A stretch of 55,558 bases of DNA from Saprospiraceae bacterium (GTDB taxonomy: Bacteria > Bacteroidota > Bacteroidia > Chitinophagales > Saprospiraceae): the NCBI GenBank assembly GCA_016710625.1, contig JADJVK010000030.1, positions 1 to 55,558 on the forward strand. The letters run 5' to 3'. A program made the translations under genes and the position numbers. Below the pieces are notes generated by a model that worked only from the letters and a program-made list of their open reading frames with translations, made no database searches and was not told the DNA's origin. Each line of letters begins with the position of its first letter. Within the stretch, counting starts at the first letter, position 1. Shown piece after piece: positions 9,698 through 19,039 of the stretch.

Positions 9698-11632
9698 TTA
9701 TCTTACTAATAAAACCTCCCCTTTGAAAACTTTTGTAGAATGATCTGTAAGTTCCACTTCTATTTGGTAGGTGAAAATATCTGAATTCAATTCCTCCCCA
9801 TTCAAGTCGGAAGTCCCATCCCAACCAGTCGTAAAATCACCATCGTTCAAATCAACATCTTGGTAAACCACTTTACCCCATCTATTAAAAATTCGAATCA
9901 ATTTGATACGTTTCATGCAACCCTTATCCTTCGGAACTGCTGTGAAAACATCATTTGTTTTATCACTATTTGGGGTGAAAACATTCGGAATTTGAACGAT
10001 ATCACTCAATTCCGTCTTATTTTTTATAAATGTAGAATCTGTTAGTGTACAACCTAAACTATCTTTTACAATATATTTCAATATACCATTACTACAGATG
10101 CATGGTGTAGAACATTTGGGGATAAATTTCAATTGTTTACAATCATTTGTTACACAACTAGTATCACCATTATCAAAACTCCAGAAAATTTTAGCCCCTT
10201 GATATGCTCCAATAATATTTGGATTAATCATTAAGGTATCTCCAAACTCATATTTCAAAGTATCAGCAAATTTATTAGAGGACAACTTACAACTCAAACA
10301 GGCACATATGGTATCCAAGCTAACAGCGATACTTTCTGAATTGCTTGAATTTGATTTTATTTCAAAATTGATTGATTTATTTTTAAAATTAATCGGAGTA
10401 ATATTAGTTATTAAATCTAGTACTTCAATATTCAAATCTTTGACCTCACTGCAATTCGAATTTAGATTAAATGTACCTTGGTTATTCGTATTAAACCACC
10501 ACAATTTATTTCCTGAAGAAAATGAATTAGTATTCAGATAGAAATAAAGGTGATTATTTTTAGAAATGATATTTGAATAACTAATAATCTCTTTTCCATT
10601 GGGTTGCCCATAACTTCTCCTCCATTTCACATTTCCATTATTATCCAAAGCAATTGCAAAAATATCAATATCAGAAATATTATCACTTGATCCAGCCAAT
10701 AAAAAACCATTATCATGATCTATGAAAGAGGTCAAATTTGGATTTCTTGAACCTATTAATTGAATCGACTTTATCCAATTTGTTTTTGTCCCATTTTTAT
10801 CAATGGATGCTACTAGAATCCTTTTGGTCGTATCTGATTTTGTAATTCCAATGCCTGAAATAATAAATTCATTAGCAGTTTCAATAATTTTATGAGAATA
10901 TTGTTTAGAAAATTGACTTAAATGGCTAAATGGTGAAATAGACCAAGAAATATTGTCATTTTCTGATACTAAAGAAACCACCCCAACCTGATTTCCATTG
11001 AAATAAGAATAATCATAACCACCAGAAGTAATATAACCTGAATTTGTTTTTAGGGAATACTCATGATGGTCATATAAATTATCATATGTAACTATTTGGC
11101 TATTAGATAATAATGAAAAATCATTTTTTGACAAATTCATTATAAAAGACTCGTTTCTATTTACTGTTGGAGACAAACAAAATAGTTTCAAATCATTATT
11201 TGCATTCCATTCCATATCTAGGAAACAGATATCTTCAATATATTTCAGTTGCAATAATTGGTAGTTTTTATCTAATTTGAATACGAAACCTTTCTTAATA
11301 AACCCAGATAATTCATTTCCAAATCCATAAATATTTCCATTCTGATCAAATAAAATATTTTTAATTTGTTCAAAATCGCCATTATTCGTTCCTGGATAGA
11401 AACTATATGAAAATTCATTGATAACCTTTCCACTTTCTTCCATTTCAACAAATCCGACTTTCCCATCATAACTACTGTAAGTTAATAAAAAATTGCCGTT
11501 GGGCAGCAAATATTGACCAGTAGCAAAAGAGTTATTTACTTTAGAATCAATCAAATATGAAAAAGTGCAATTGTTTTGAGCAAATAAATTTAATCCAAAA
11601 ACAATTAATAGAATAGTAAAAAAAATTCTCAT
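9698..11632 (-). CDS. Large secreted protein with T9SS type B sorting domain
   Basis: An intact 644-residue protein on the minus strand. It starts with a signal peptide (MRIFFTILLIVFGLNLFAQ). Residues ~20-390 hold repeated beta-propeller-like segments of the kind 'dkNGNxxWxksigxxxxn' (GFVFKLDKNYQLL, LDNNGNVKWRRSYGQ, VASIDKNGTKTNW). Such repeats are known from SBBP/delta-60-type propellers, but I cannot assign a named family. Residues ~440-540 form a Cys-rich PKD-like part (FWSFDNGDTSC). The C-terminus is a clear gliding-associated type B sorting domain: PNVFTPNSDKTNDVFTA, IFNRWGKVVYQ, GWDGTSDLNGEELNSDIFTY, and FKGEVLLVR. It is convergent with the amidase, two bases apart at the stops. Likely surface protein of unknown role. 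Confidence 0.85.
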   Translation of the reverse strand: MRIFFTILLIVFGLNLFAQNNCTFSYLIDSKVNNSFATGQYLLPNGNFLLTYSSYDGKVGFVEMEESGKVINEFSYSFYPGTNNGDFEQIKNILFDQNGNIYGFGNELSGFIKKGFVFKLDKNYQLLQLKYIEDICFLDMEWNANNDLKLFCLSPTVNRNESFIMNLSKNDFSLLSNSQIVTYDNLYDHHEYSLKTNSGYITSGGYDYSYFNGNQVGVVSLVSENDNISWSISPFSHLSQFSKQYSHKIIETANEFIISGIGITKSDTTKRILVASIDKNGTKTNWIKSIQLIGSRNPNLTSFIDHDNGFLLAGSSDNISDIDIFAIALDNNGNVKWRRSYGQPNGKEIISYSNIISKNNHLYFYLNTNSFSSGNKLWWFNTNNQGTFNLNSNCSEVKDLNIEVLDLITNITPINFKNKSINFEIKSNSSNSESIAVSLDTICACLSCKLSSNKFADTLKYEFGDTLMINPNIIGAYQGAKIFWSFDNGDTSCVTNDCKQLKFIPKCSTPCICSNGILKYIVKDSLGCTLTDSTFIKNKTELSDIVQIPNVFTPNSDKTNDVFTAVPKDKGCMKRIKLIRIFNRWGKVVYQDVDLNDGDFTTGWDGTSDLNGEELNSDIFTYQIEVELTDHSTKVFKGEVLLVR

Positions 11633-11656
11633 TCCGAATTATTTATTATTTTGGAA

Positions 11657-11664
11657 CAAAAATA
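11657..11664 (-). promoter_or_regulatory. Putative -7 element of the minus-strand type B protein
   Basis: On the minus strand this reads TATTTTTG, a full match to TAnnTTTG, 24 bases upstream of the start at 11632. The divergent csaA start at 11675 lies only 11 bases away on the other side, so the two promoters must overlap or be close. Confidence 0.4.
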
Positions 11665-11674
11665 ATTAAAAAAA

Positions 11675-12013
11675 ATGATGGAAACGATAACTTGGAATGA
11701 TTTCGAAAAAGTAACTATGAGAATTGGGACAATAATAGAAGTGAAGCCATTTGTAGGAGCAAAGAAACCTGCTTACCAATTATTAATTGATTTTGGTGAT
11801 TTTGGGATAAAAAAATCAAGTGCTCAAATCACTCAACACTATGATGAAAATAGCCTAATAGGAAAACAAATTATCGCTGTAACCAATTTTCCTATTAAGC
11901 AAATTGCTAATTTCTTTTCAGAAGTATTAGTTCTGGGTGGAGTTTTAGATGACAAATCGGTAATACTAATTTCTCCTGACAAAAAAATTCCAAATGGAAC
12001 TATTATTGCCTGA
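11675..12013 (+). CDS. csaA: CsaA-type tRNA-binding-domain protein (export-related chaperone family)
   Basis: A 112-residue single-domain OB-fold protein of the EMAP/CsaA family. Start ATG 11675 is followed immediately by a second ATG at 11678. Recognisable segments are ITWNDFEKVTMRIGTIIEVK (residues 4-23), KKPAYQLLIDFGDFGIKKSSAQIT (seen as KKPAYQLLIDFGDFG and KKSSAQIT) and the SEVLVLGG and NGTII ends. In Bacillus CsaA binds unfolded preproteins and helps Sec export; related proteins bind tRNA. The family assignment is firm, the exact substrate is not. Length equals that of known CsaA (~110). It is convergent with the next gene, with only one base between the two stop codons. Confidence 0.9.
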   Translation: MMETITWNDFEKVTMRIGTIIEVKPFVGAKKPAYQLLIDFGDFGIKKSSAQITQHYDENSLIGKQIIAVTNFPIKQIANFFSEVLVLGGVLDDKSVILISPDKKIPNGTIIA

Positions 12014-12014
12014 T

Positions 12015-12449
12015 TTACAGCTTATTCCAAGGAATTCCAGCCAAAACCAAAACCAATGCAATGGTAGTATAAATGAATAATTTTTTGAATTTAGCTTCAT
12101 CATTAGCAGCTTTTTTAGACAATGTTCTTCCCAACTGAACAAAAACAACTGCTAAAATCATGATTGCAATATGCTCCACGGCATAAAATCTTAAATCCTT
12201 GTTTTTCATAGCTGCACCAAAATCTGCAAAGGCATTTTTGGTAATTGGACTCAAGAAAAAATAAAGTATTAATCCCAAAAGCAATTGCAAATGAGTGGTT
12301 CCCAATAAGCTAACAGACAGTGTATTATCACTTTTTTTGAATGGTTTTTTACCCAACCAGCCCATTAAAGAAGTAACTATAACAACAACTAATAACAATA
12401 ATAAAGCCCATCTAATATAAGAATGAAGCACACTAATGAATTCGTACAT
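12015..12449 (-). CDS. Small four-helix membrane protein (often labelled cytochrome B-like in Bacteroidota)
   Basis: A 144-residue integral membrane protein with about four helices (residues ~12-33, 45-67, 92-108, 121-140). A conserved His pattern is visible: LHSYIRW at 8-14, TTHLQLLLGL at 51-60 and VEHIAIMILA at 91-100. Proteins of this size and pattern in the phylum are usually annotated as cytochrome B or hypothetical. The three membrane histidines could ligate haem, but this is inference from position only. The start ATG at 12449 gives MYEFISVLHSYIRWALL. Convergent with csaA. Confidence 0.75.
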   Translation of the reverse strand: MYEFISVLHSYIRWALLLLLVVVIVTSLMGWLGKKPFKKSDNTLSVSLLGTTHLQLLLGLILYFFLSPITKNAFADFGAAMKNKDLRFYAVEHIAIMILAVVFVQLGRTLSKKAANDEAKFKKLFIYTTIALVLVLAGIPWNKL

Positions 12450-12588
12450 AATTTATATTTTTTTACAAATGTATTAAATGAAATAATTAATGTGGGGTAA
12501 TTCATCAATATTTATCAACATAAACACATATAAAAAATAAAATGATTTAATTTTTTAGATAAAAAGACGATTATTGAAGTGATATTGA

Positions 12589-12596
12589 TAAATTTG
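12589..12596 (+). promoter_or_regulatory. Putative -7 element of the lipoprotein-S46 operon
   Basis: TAAATTTG matches TAnnTTTG and ends 19 bases before the ATG at 12616, so the leader would be about 13 bases. The -33 box is not obvious. Confidence 0.4.
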
Positions 12597-12615
12597 TAAT
12601 TAAAAGAGATTGTAA

Positions 12616-13119
12616 ATGGGAATAAGAATTGTTATAATTGGTCTGTCTTTGATTTTATTTAGTTGCAAAAGTAAAAAAACAGAAAATTTTGAAGATTGCA
12701 AATCTGGTACACCAAAGCCAATTTTTAAAGTAGATTCGAAAGAAATCGTCAAAGAGGATTTTGTTCTAAATAAAGATCATGCAATAGAAACGATTGAGTT
12801 GATTGACCATTCTATGATTGAATTGATACATAGTGGATGTGAAAAACCAGTTCAAGAATTCAGGTTTGCGATTCCCCAGGATTTAAAAAATGCAAGTGAT
12901 AATGCATGGAAAATATTGGCAGTCAATCAGTTTGATAAATTATCTTTACTACATCCTAGTTTGAAATCATTTTCAGAATGGGCTACAGTGATAAAAGACA
13001 ATTTGGATAAATTCAAACTCTCAGAGCCATTAGATGTTGCACCCAATATTACAATCACTATTGACAAATTAGTTTCAGATAATAACAATCTTTTGATTGT
13101 CAAATTAGCTCAAAAATAA
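12616..13119 (+). CDS. Putative lipoprotein upstream of S46 peptidase
   Basis: A 167-residue protein with a short hydrophobic leader and a lipobox: IGLSLILFSCKSKKTE, with Cys17 as the predicted lipidated residue followed by lysines. The mature part is charged and mixed alpha/beta with no motif that I recognise. The stop lies 10 bases before the S46 peptidase start in the same direction, so they are probably co-transcribed. A helper or inhibitor role towards the peptidase would be only a guess. Length and frame look intact. Confidence 0.75.
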   Translation: MGIRIVIIGLSLILFSCKSKKTENFEDCKSGTPKPIFKVDSKEIVKEDFVLNKDHAIETIELIDHSMIELIHSGCEKPVQEFRFAIPQDLKNASDNAWKILAVNQFDKLSLLHPSLKSFSEWATVIKDNLDKFKLSEPLDVAPNITITIDKLVSDNNNLLIVKLAQK

Positions 13120-13129
13120 ATTCAAGAAA

Positions 13130-15295
13130 ATGAAAAAAATTATTCTAAGTAGCTTGTTTACATTTGTTTATCTCCTATCTTATTGTGGAGAAGGTATGTG
13201 GCTTCCCTTTCTTTTAGGCAAGCTAAATGAGCAAGATATGAAATCGAAAGGACTAAAAATTTCAGCAGAAGACATTTATAGTACCAATAAGAATAGTTTA
13301 AAAGATGCAATTGTAAGTTTAGGTGGCTTTTGTACTGCCGAAGTAATATCTAATCAAGGGTTGATTTTGACGAATCACCACTGCGGTTTCGATGCCATTC
13401 AAAACCATAGTACAGTTGCAAATAATTATTTAAAAGAAGGATTTTGGGCAAAAAACAATGCTGAGGAGAAGACTAATCCTGGACTTTTTGCCACTTTTAT
13501 CATCAAAATGGAAGATGTAAGTGAGCAGATTTTAACTGGTGTAAATCAAAATCTTACTGAAAAAGAACGACAATCCATCATTAGCAAAAATATTTCATCA
13601 ATATCAGGTAGCTATAAAAAAGAACCTGAACAAGATATAAAAGTTGTGCCTTTTTACGATGGAAATCAATATATTTTATTTGTAACAGAAACCTATTCTG
13701 ATGTTCGATTAGTGGGCGCCCCACCCTCTTCAATTGGAAAATTTGGTTCTGATACGGATAACTGGGTTTGGCCAAGACATACTGGTGATTTTTCATTATT
13801 TAGAATTTATGCAGGTAAAAATAATAAACCAGCCAAATACAGTCCTGATAATGTTCCATATGTACCAAAACAATCTTTAAAAATCTCATTAGATGGTGTT
13901 GAAGATGGCGATTTTACTATGGTTTATGGTTTTCCAGGAAGGACTCAAGAATATCTACCTTCGGTTGCAGTAAATCAGGTAGCAAATGTTTTGAATCCAA
14001 TTAAAATTCAAATCAGAGAAAATACTCTTGAATCAATGAATGTATTCATGAGGGTTAATGAACAAATAGAAATTCAATATGCCTCTAAATATGCCAGTAT
14101 TGCAAATTATTGGAAAAAATGGATTGGTGAATCACAAGGGATAAGACAAACGAATGCAGTAGAGAAAAAACAAAATTATGAAAAGGAATTCACAAATAGA
14201 ATTCAAAACAACCCAACTTGGAATAGTAATTATAGCACTTTACTAACTCAATTGAATGATTCTTACAAGGCTGCCGAGCCGTATTATATTTTAAGAGACC
14301 AATTTTCGCAAATTTTCACTAATAACGAAATGTTAACAATGACATTACAGATAGATAGATTAATAAAGAACAGTGAAAATGATGATGAAAAAACTTGGCA
14401 AGCAAAATTGCAGAAACAAAAAGATGCTATAACGGATTTTTATAAAGAATATAATGCTGATCTTGACAGAACCATTTTTGCGAGAATAATGCCTTTACTA
14501 TCTATAAAAGATTCAAAATTAATAAAACCTTCAAAATCAATTAGTTTATTAAGTGACAATAAAAATAATTACGAATTATTATCCAATAGTTTATATGGCA
14601 AAACTGCATTCAAAAGTAAAGAGAGTTTATTTGATTTACTAGATGGTTCTCGAGAAAAAGTAATAAAAAAATTGAAAAAAGATAAGGCTTACATTTTTGC
14701 AACAGATATTTCCTCTGAATATTATTCAAAAGTAGATCCAAAAATAAAAGAATATCAAGAACAAATAAATAAGTTACAACGCAGTTATATCAAAGCACAA
14801 ATGGAAGTTTTCACTGATAAAAAATTCTTTCCTGACGCCAATAGTACTTTAAGATTAACTTATGGAAATGTTGCACCTTATAATCCAAAAGATGCAGTAA
14901 ATTTCACTTCGAAAACCTATTTGGATGGTGTAATGGAAAAATACAAACCAGGTGATTATGAATTTGATCTTCCAAAAAAATTGATTGATTTGTATAAAAA
15001 CAAAGATTATGGAATTTATACTGATAAAACTGGAAAGGTTCCAGTTTGCTTCATTGGTAGCAACCATACAACTGGTGGTAATTCTGGAAGCCCAGCATTA
15101 GATGCAAATGGCAACCTAATCGGCCTCAATTTTGATAGAGTTTGGGAAGGAACTATGTCTGACATCAACTATGATCCGTCTATTTGCAGAAATATTATGG
15201 TGGATGCTAGATATATTTTATTCATAATTGACAAATATGCTAATGCAACTAATATTATTAAAGAATTAGAAATAGTACATCCGAAAAAATATTAG
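13130..15295 (+). CDS. S46 family dipeptidyl peptidase (DPP7/DPP11 type)
   Basis: This is a periplasmic exopeptidase that removes dipeptides from the N-terminus of oligopeptides; the family occurs mostly in Bacteroidota and Proteobacteria. The 721 residues match family length (~700-720). A signal peptide is followed by the hallmark GEGMWLP at 20-26. The catalytic triad is visible: His in TNHHCG (83-84), Asp220 in NWVWPRHTGDF, and Ser652 in TGGNSGSPALD. The residue at the S1 determinant, in NFDRVWEG, is Arg670. In Porphyromonas, Arg at this place marks DPP11 (Asp/Glu in P1), while Gly marks DPP7 (hydrophobic P1), so an acidic specificity is likely. The middle helical lid (~280-580) is Lys-rich. 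It belongs to an operon with the small lipoprotein upstream. Confidence 0.93.
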   Translation: MKKIILSSLFTFVYLLSYCGEGMWLPFLLGKLNEQDMKSKGLKISAEDIYSTNKNSLKDAIVSLGGFCTAEVISNQGLILTNHHCGFDAIQNHSTVANNYLKEGFWAKNNAEEKTNPGLFATFIIKMEDVSEQILTGVNQNLTEKERQSIISKNISSISGSYKKEPEQDIKVVPFYDGNQYILFVTETYSDVRLVGAPPSSIGKFGSDTDNWVWPRHTGDFSLFRIYAGKNNKPAKYSPDNVPYVPKQSLKISLDGVEDGDFTMVYGFPGRTQEYLPSVAVNQVANVLNPIKIQIRENTLESMNVFMRVNEQIEIQYASKYASIANYWKKWIGESQGIRQTNAVEKKQNYEKEFTNRIQNNPTWNSNYSTLLTQLNDSYKAAEPYYILRDQFSQIFTNNEMLTMTLQIDRLIKNSENDDEKTWQAKLQKQKDAITDFYKEYNADLDRTIFARIMPLLSIKDSKLIKPSKSISLLSDNKNNYELLSNSLYGKTAFKSKESLFDLLDGSREKVIKKLKKDKAYIFATDISSEYYSKVDPKIKEYQEQINKLQRSYIKAQMEVFTDKKFFPDANSTLRLTYGNVAPYNPKDAVNFTSKTYLDGVMEKYKPGDYEFDLPKKLIDLYKNKDYGIYTDKTGKVPVCFIGSNHTTGGNSGSPALDANGNLIGLNFDRVWEGTMSDINYDPSICRNIMVDARYILFIIDKYANATNIIKELEIVHPKKY

Positions 15296-15389
15296 TTTAG
15301 AACAAATTGATTTTCACATATATATAAAATTTATTCAAAAAAATTAAAAAATTTCAAGCAAAATATTTTTTTATTTTTAGATATCGGTT

Positions 15390-15397
15390 TATATTTG
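15390..15397 (+). promoter_or_regulatory. Putative -7 element for the tRNA genes
   Basis: TATATTTG matches TAnnTTTG and ends 16 bases before the first base of tRNA-Gly. The -33 region is only a T-rich tract. Confidence 0.5.
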
Positions 15398-15413
15398 CAC
15401 CGCAATTTGATCA

Positions 15414-15486
<73 letters not shown>

Positions 15487-15491
15487 CAAAG

Positions 15492-15517
15492 CCCACAAAT
15501 TTAATTGTGGGTTTTTT
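15492..15517 (+). terminator. Terminator between the two tRNA genes
   Basis: The 7-bp stem CCCACAA (15492-15498) and TTGTGGG (15505-15511) is followed by TTTTTT. It suggests that tRNA-Gly and tRNA-Leu are at least partly transcribed as separate units. Confidence 0.75.
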
Positions 15518-15534
15518 ATTCTAACCCTAGGTTA

Positions 15535-15617
15535 GCCCAGGTGGTGGAATGGTAGACACGCAGGACTTAAAATCCTGTAGCTTCACGGCTGTGCGGGTTC
15601 GAGTCCCGCCCCGGGCA
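15535..15617 (+). tRNA. tRNA-Leu (anticodon TAA)
   Basis: A long-variable-arm tRNA of 83 bases. The acceptor is GCCCAGG with CCCGGGC (one A-C mismatch at pair 5) and discriminator A. The anticodon stem CAGGA/TCCTG holds the loop CTTAAAA with TAA at 15568-15570. A class II variable arm follows (TAGCTTCACGGCTG), then the T arm GCGGGTTCGAGTCCCGC. CCA is not encoded. Confidence 0.96.
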
Positions 15618-15626
15618 CTTTATTCA

Positions 15627-15661
15627 AGCAGTAGCAAAATTTTGTTACTGCTTTTTTTTTT
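15627..15661 (+). terminator. Terminator after tRNA-Leu
   Basis: A 13-bp stem AGCAGTAGCAAAA (15627-15639) and TTTTGTTACTGCT (15640-15652), with one G-T pair and almost no loop as drawn, is followed by ten Ts. Confidence 0.8.
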
Positions 15662-15762
15662 GCAATTATTTTAATTATAAAAATTTCATATCTATTTTTT
15701 AATAATTTCCCAAATATTCTATATATTGCATCTTTGATTTATAAAATTAAATTGCAAGAAAG

Positions 15763-17403
15763 ATGATGTCATTTGCAAATTCTGCAATCCCCAATTCTGC
15801 ACCTCCAACTACTAGTGATTTAAATCCATATTCTGGACCATGGGGAAGAGAACAAGTTACACATCTACTGAAAAGAACCATGTTTGGTGCAAAGAAAACT
15901 GACATAGACTATTTTATAGGAAAAGGTAAAGTTTTGAGTATATTAGAGCTATTAAATGACAAAGTTGTCCCATCTCCTCCATTAAATTATTATGAGAATA
16001 AAACTAGTATGGACATGTCTAAATGGGTTGTCGATCCTGGAGCAGCATTTGGTGCAACCTGGATAAATGCAGCAAGAGATGGAAATTATGAAGGATTAAG
16101 ACTCAACTCATTTAGAGCTTGGTGGATTGGGCAAATGGTTAATCAAAAGAGAAGTATCAAAGAAAAAATGGTATTATTTTTATCTAATTTATTAGCAACA
16201 GAAGATTTGGATGTTTACGATAGTAGATTTGCATATAAATATAATAAACTATTAAGAGATAATCACTTAGGAAATTACAAAACACTAATCAAAGCTGTTA
16301 CACTTGAACCTCAAATGTTAGTCTATTTGAATGGCAGATTGAATAGAAAACAGTCTCCTGATGAAAATTATGGAAGAGAATTACAAGAACTTTTTACATT
16401 AGGAAAAGGTCCTGATTCTGGTTATACCGAAAATGATGTGAAAGCAGCTGCAAAAGTATTAACAGGATATAGTGATGTGATGGAAACAATAGGTTTCAAA
16501 TTCACACCAGGAAATCACGATACTAGTAACAAACAATTTTCCGCTTTTTATGGCAACAAAATAATCAATGGCAAAACATTAGATGCTGGGCAACAAGAGT
16601 TAGATGAAATGTTGGATATGATTTTCAACACAAATGAGGTGTCTAAATATATTTGCAGAAGAGTTTATACTTTTTTTGTTTACTATGAAATCACTCCTGA
16701 AGTTGAAACAAATATTATCACTCCTTTGGCTGCCAAATTCAAAGCAAGTGGGTATAGTTTAAAAACATTAATGGAAACTTTATTGTCAAGTAATCACTTT
16801 TTTGATAAAGCTATTATGGGTAGTGTAATAAAATCACCTATTGATTTTATAATTGGTTGTGCAAGAGAATTTAATGTAACTTTTCCTACATCTTCCTTAA
16901 CAGATTTGGTAGCTCTCTATAACACTTGGATAAATCTATCAAATAACTCAACTAATATATTACAAAGTATTGGGAATCCTCCAAATGTAGCTGGATGGCC
17001 TGCATATTATCAAGCTCCTCAATATCATGAAATTTGGATAAACACTGATTCTTATTATAAAAGAAATAATTTTACAAATTCAATTGCTTCTGGTTATAAT
17101 GTTGGATCTTATAAAATTGGTATTAATATTTTGACTTATTTCAAAGGATTCAAAACACCCAGTGACCCGAATAAACTGATTCAAGAATTAGTAGAAAGAA
17201 TTTACATTCGAAGTCTAAGCCAAAGTTCATTAAATGCTTTAAAATCAATACTTATTGGCACACAAACTGATAATTACTGGACATTAGCTTGGAATGACTA
17301 TCTAGCTAATCCAACTAATACTACAAAGATTAATACTGTTCAAAATAAACTTATTAGTCTTTTACAGAATATGATGAAATACGCTGAATATCATTTATCC
17401 TAA
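15763..17403 (+). CDS. DUF1800 domain protein
   Basis: A 546-residue protein of the DUF1800 family. Typical segments are THLLKRTMFGAKKTDID near 35-50, KMVLFLSNLLATEDLD (~130), NGRLNRKQSPDENYGRELQELFTLG (as NGRLNRKQSPDENYGREL and LQELFTLG, ~185-210), VKAAAKVLTGYS (~226) and the GNPPNVAGWPAY motif near 405. No clear signal peptide is seen at the chosen start; an earlier ATG directly precedes ATG 15766, and export could depend on its partner. The biochemical role is unknown. DUF1800 and DUF1501 genes are regularly neighbours in Bacteroidota, Planctomycetes and others; here the DUF1501 gene follows after 30 bases, so a joint function is likely but unproven. Confidence 0.9.
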   Translation: MMSFANSAIPNSAPPTTSDLNPYSGPWGREQVTHLLKRTMFGAKKTDIDYFIGKGKVLSILELLNDKVVPSPPLNYYENKTSMDMSKWVVDPGAAFGATWINAARDGNYEGLRLNSFRAWWIGQMVNQKRSIKEKMVLFLSNLLATEDLDVYDSRFAYKYNKLLRDNHLGNYKTLIKAVTLEPQMLVYLNGRLNRKQSPDENYGRELQELFTLGKGPDSGYTENDVKAAAKVLTGYSDVMETIGFKFTPGNHDTSNKQFSAFYGNKIINGKTLDAGQQELDEMLDMIFNTNEVSKYICRRVYTFFVYYEITPEVETNIITPLAAKFKASGYSLKTLMETLLSSNHFFDKAIMGSVIKSPIDFIIGCAREFNVTFPTSSLTDLVALYNTWINLSNNSTNILQSIGNPPNVAGWPAYYQAPQYHEIWINTDSYYKRNNFTNSIASGYNVGSYKIGINILTYFKGFKTPSDPNKLIQELVERIYIRSLSQSSLNALKSILIGTQTDNYWTLAWNDYLANPTNTTKINTVQNKLISLLQNMMKYAEYHLS

Positions 17404-17433
17404 CACCCAACAAAATTTTAAAAAGAGCTAATT

Positions 17434-19014
17434 ATGAAAAGAAGAAGTTTTTTAAAATCGATTCCTTATGCGGTGTTACCTTCTGTTGTTGGTGGATATT
17501 CTATTCAAGCATTTGGGTCCAACCCATTTTTAGAAGCACTTTCCGCAGCTTATACTGATACAGATAAAGTATTGGTTTTAGTACAATTGAGTGGCGGAAA
17601 TGATGGTTTGAACATGATTTTGCCTTTAGATCAATACTCTGGAATGTCGGTTGTTAGATCTAATATTTTGATACCTGAAAATAAAACTTTGGTATTACCT
17701 GACAATCCAAATACGGCGTTACATCCTGCAATGACAGGTCTTTTTGATTTGTATAAAGATGGAAAAGTAAATGTTGTACAAGGGGTAAGTTATCCTAAAC
17801 CTGATTTTTCACATTTCAGAGCAACTGATATTTGGATGTCTGCATCTGACTCTAAGCAATATTTGACTACTGGTTGGGCAGGTAGGTATCTTATGAATGA
17901 GTTTCCGAATTTCCCAACAGGATATCCTAATGCGACAATGCCAGACCCATTAGCCATTCAAATAGGTGGCTCTGTTTCAAGTATTTTCCAAGGAGTCGCA
18001 ACTTCTATGGGTATGGCTGTTCAAAACACTTCAAATACTTATACTGCAATTTCGGCTTTACAAGACCCAGCACCTAACGATTATTATGGTAAAGAAATTA
18101 CCCATACTAGAACTGTGATGTATCAAACACAAAAATTTTATGCAGCAGTGAAAGCAGCATCAGATAAAATTACTATTCAAGGAACTTATCCTAATAGTAG
18201 TTTGAGCAACCAACTCAAAATTGTAGCTAGATTAATTGCAGGTGGGTTGAAAACAAGGATTTATATGGTTTCAATGGGTGGATTTGATACTCACTCTATT
18301 CAAGTAAATCCTAATGATACGACTATTGGTGCACATGCAAATCTTTTAGGTTCATTGTCTCAAGGTATAAAAGCATTTATGGATGATTGTAAAGGCTTAA
18401 CAATTGATGATAGAGTGATTGGAATGACTTTTTCAGAATTCGGCAGAAGAATAAAATCCAATGCATCTGGAGGAACTGACCATGGCTCAGCAGCTCCTGT
18501 CATTATGTTTGGAAATGGCATAAAAGGTGGAGTGACAGGTACAAATCCGACTATCACAGCAACCATGACCTCTAATGATAACATACCCATGCAATATGAT
18601 TTCAGATCCTTGTATTCTTCCATTATGGAAAATTGGTTCTGTTTGCCGTCTGATGAAGTGGATGGCGTATTGTTGAAAAATTTCCAAAGATTACCATTGA
18701 TCAATAACATTTGTAGCAGAAACGAAAATGTTGCTAATGAATATAAAAAAGCGGGTATTGAGATTGTATCGAACTATCCAAATCCATTTACAGACAGAAC
18801 AACCATAAAATATACGACTGAGGGTGGATATACATTGCTGCAAATATTTAATAATCAAGGTGTTTTAATAAAAACACTTGTGAATGAAATGGCTCAAACA
18901 GCTGGTACCTTTGAAATCTCTTGTGATCTTGAAGGTTTACCTACTGGAATTTACTATGCACGATTTGAAAATGATATCAATCAACAAGTAAGAATGTTAT
19001 CGAAAGTCCAATAA
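17434..19014 (+). CDS. DUF1501 protein with twin-arginine-like leader and T9SS type A sorting domain
   Basis: A 526-residue protein. The N-terminus MKRRSFLKSIPYAVLPSVVG has an RRSFLK twin-arginine motif, so Tat export is likely. The DUF1501 core (~40-430) belongs to the alkaline phosphatase/sulfatase-like fold: LVLVQLSGGNDGLNMILPL at 47-65, PKPDFSHFRATDIWMSA near 122-138, MGGFDTHS near 284, and TFSEFGRRIKSNASGGTDHGS near 330-350, with His and Asp residues that could hold metal. The last ~75 residues are a sorting domain: NYPNPFTDRTTIKY, LQIFNNQGVLIKTLV and LPTGIYYARFEND. Together with DUF1800 it forms a two-gene unit closed by the hairpin at 19040. Substrate unknown. Note the apparent Tat-to-T9SS route. 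Confidence 0.92.
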   Translation: MKRRSFLKSIPYAVLPSVVGGYSIQAFGSNPFLEALSAAYTDTDKVLVLVQLSGGNDGLNMILPLDQYSGMSVVRSNILIPENKTLVLPDNPNTALHPAMTGLFDLYKDGKVNVVQGVSYPKPDFSHFRATDIWMSASDSKQYLTTGWAGRYLMNEFPNFPTGYPNATMPDPLAIQIGGSVSSIFQGVATSMGMAVQNTSNTYTAISALQDPAPNDYYGKEITHTRTVMYQTQKFYAAVKAASDKITIQGTYPNSSLSNQLKIVARLIAGGLKTRIYMVSMGGFDTHSIQVNPNDTTIGAHANLLGSLSQGIKAFMDDCKGLTIDDRVIGMTFSEFGRRIKSNASGGTDHGSAAPVIMFGNGIKGGVTGTNPTITATMTSNDNIPMQYDFRSLYSSIMENWFCLPSDEVDGVLLKNFQRLPLINNICSRNENVANEYKKAGIEIVSNYPNPFTDRTTIKYTTEGGYTLLQIFNNQGVLIKTLVNEMAQTAGTFEISCDLEGLPTGIYYARFENDINQQVRMLSKVQ

Positions 19015-19039
19015 TATTAGAATCTTACAATTTTACGAT

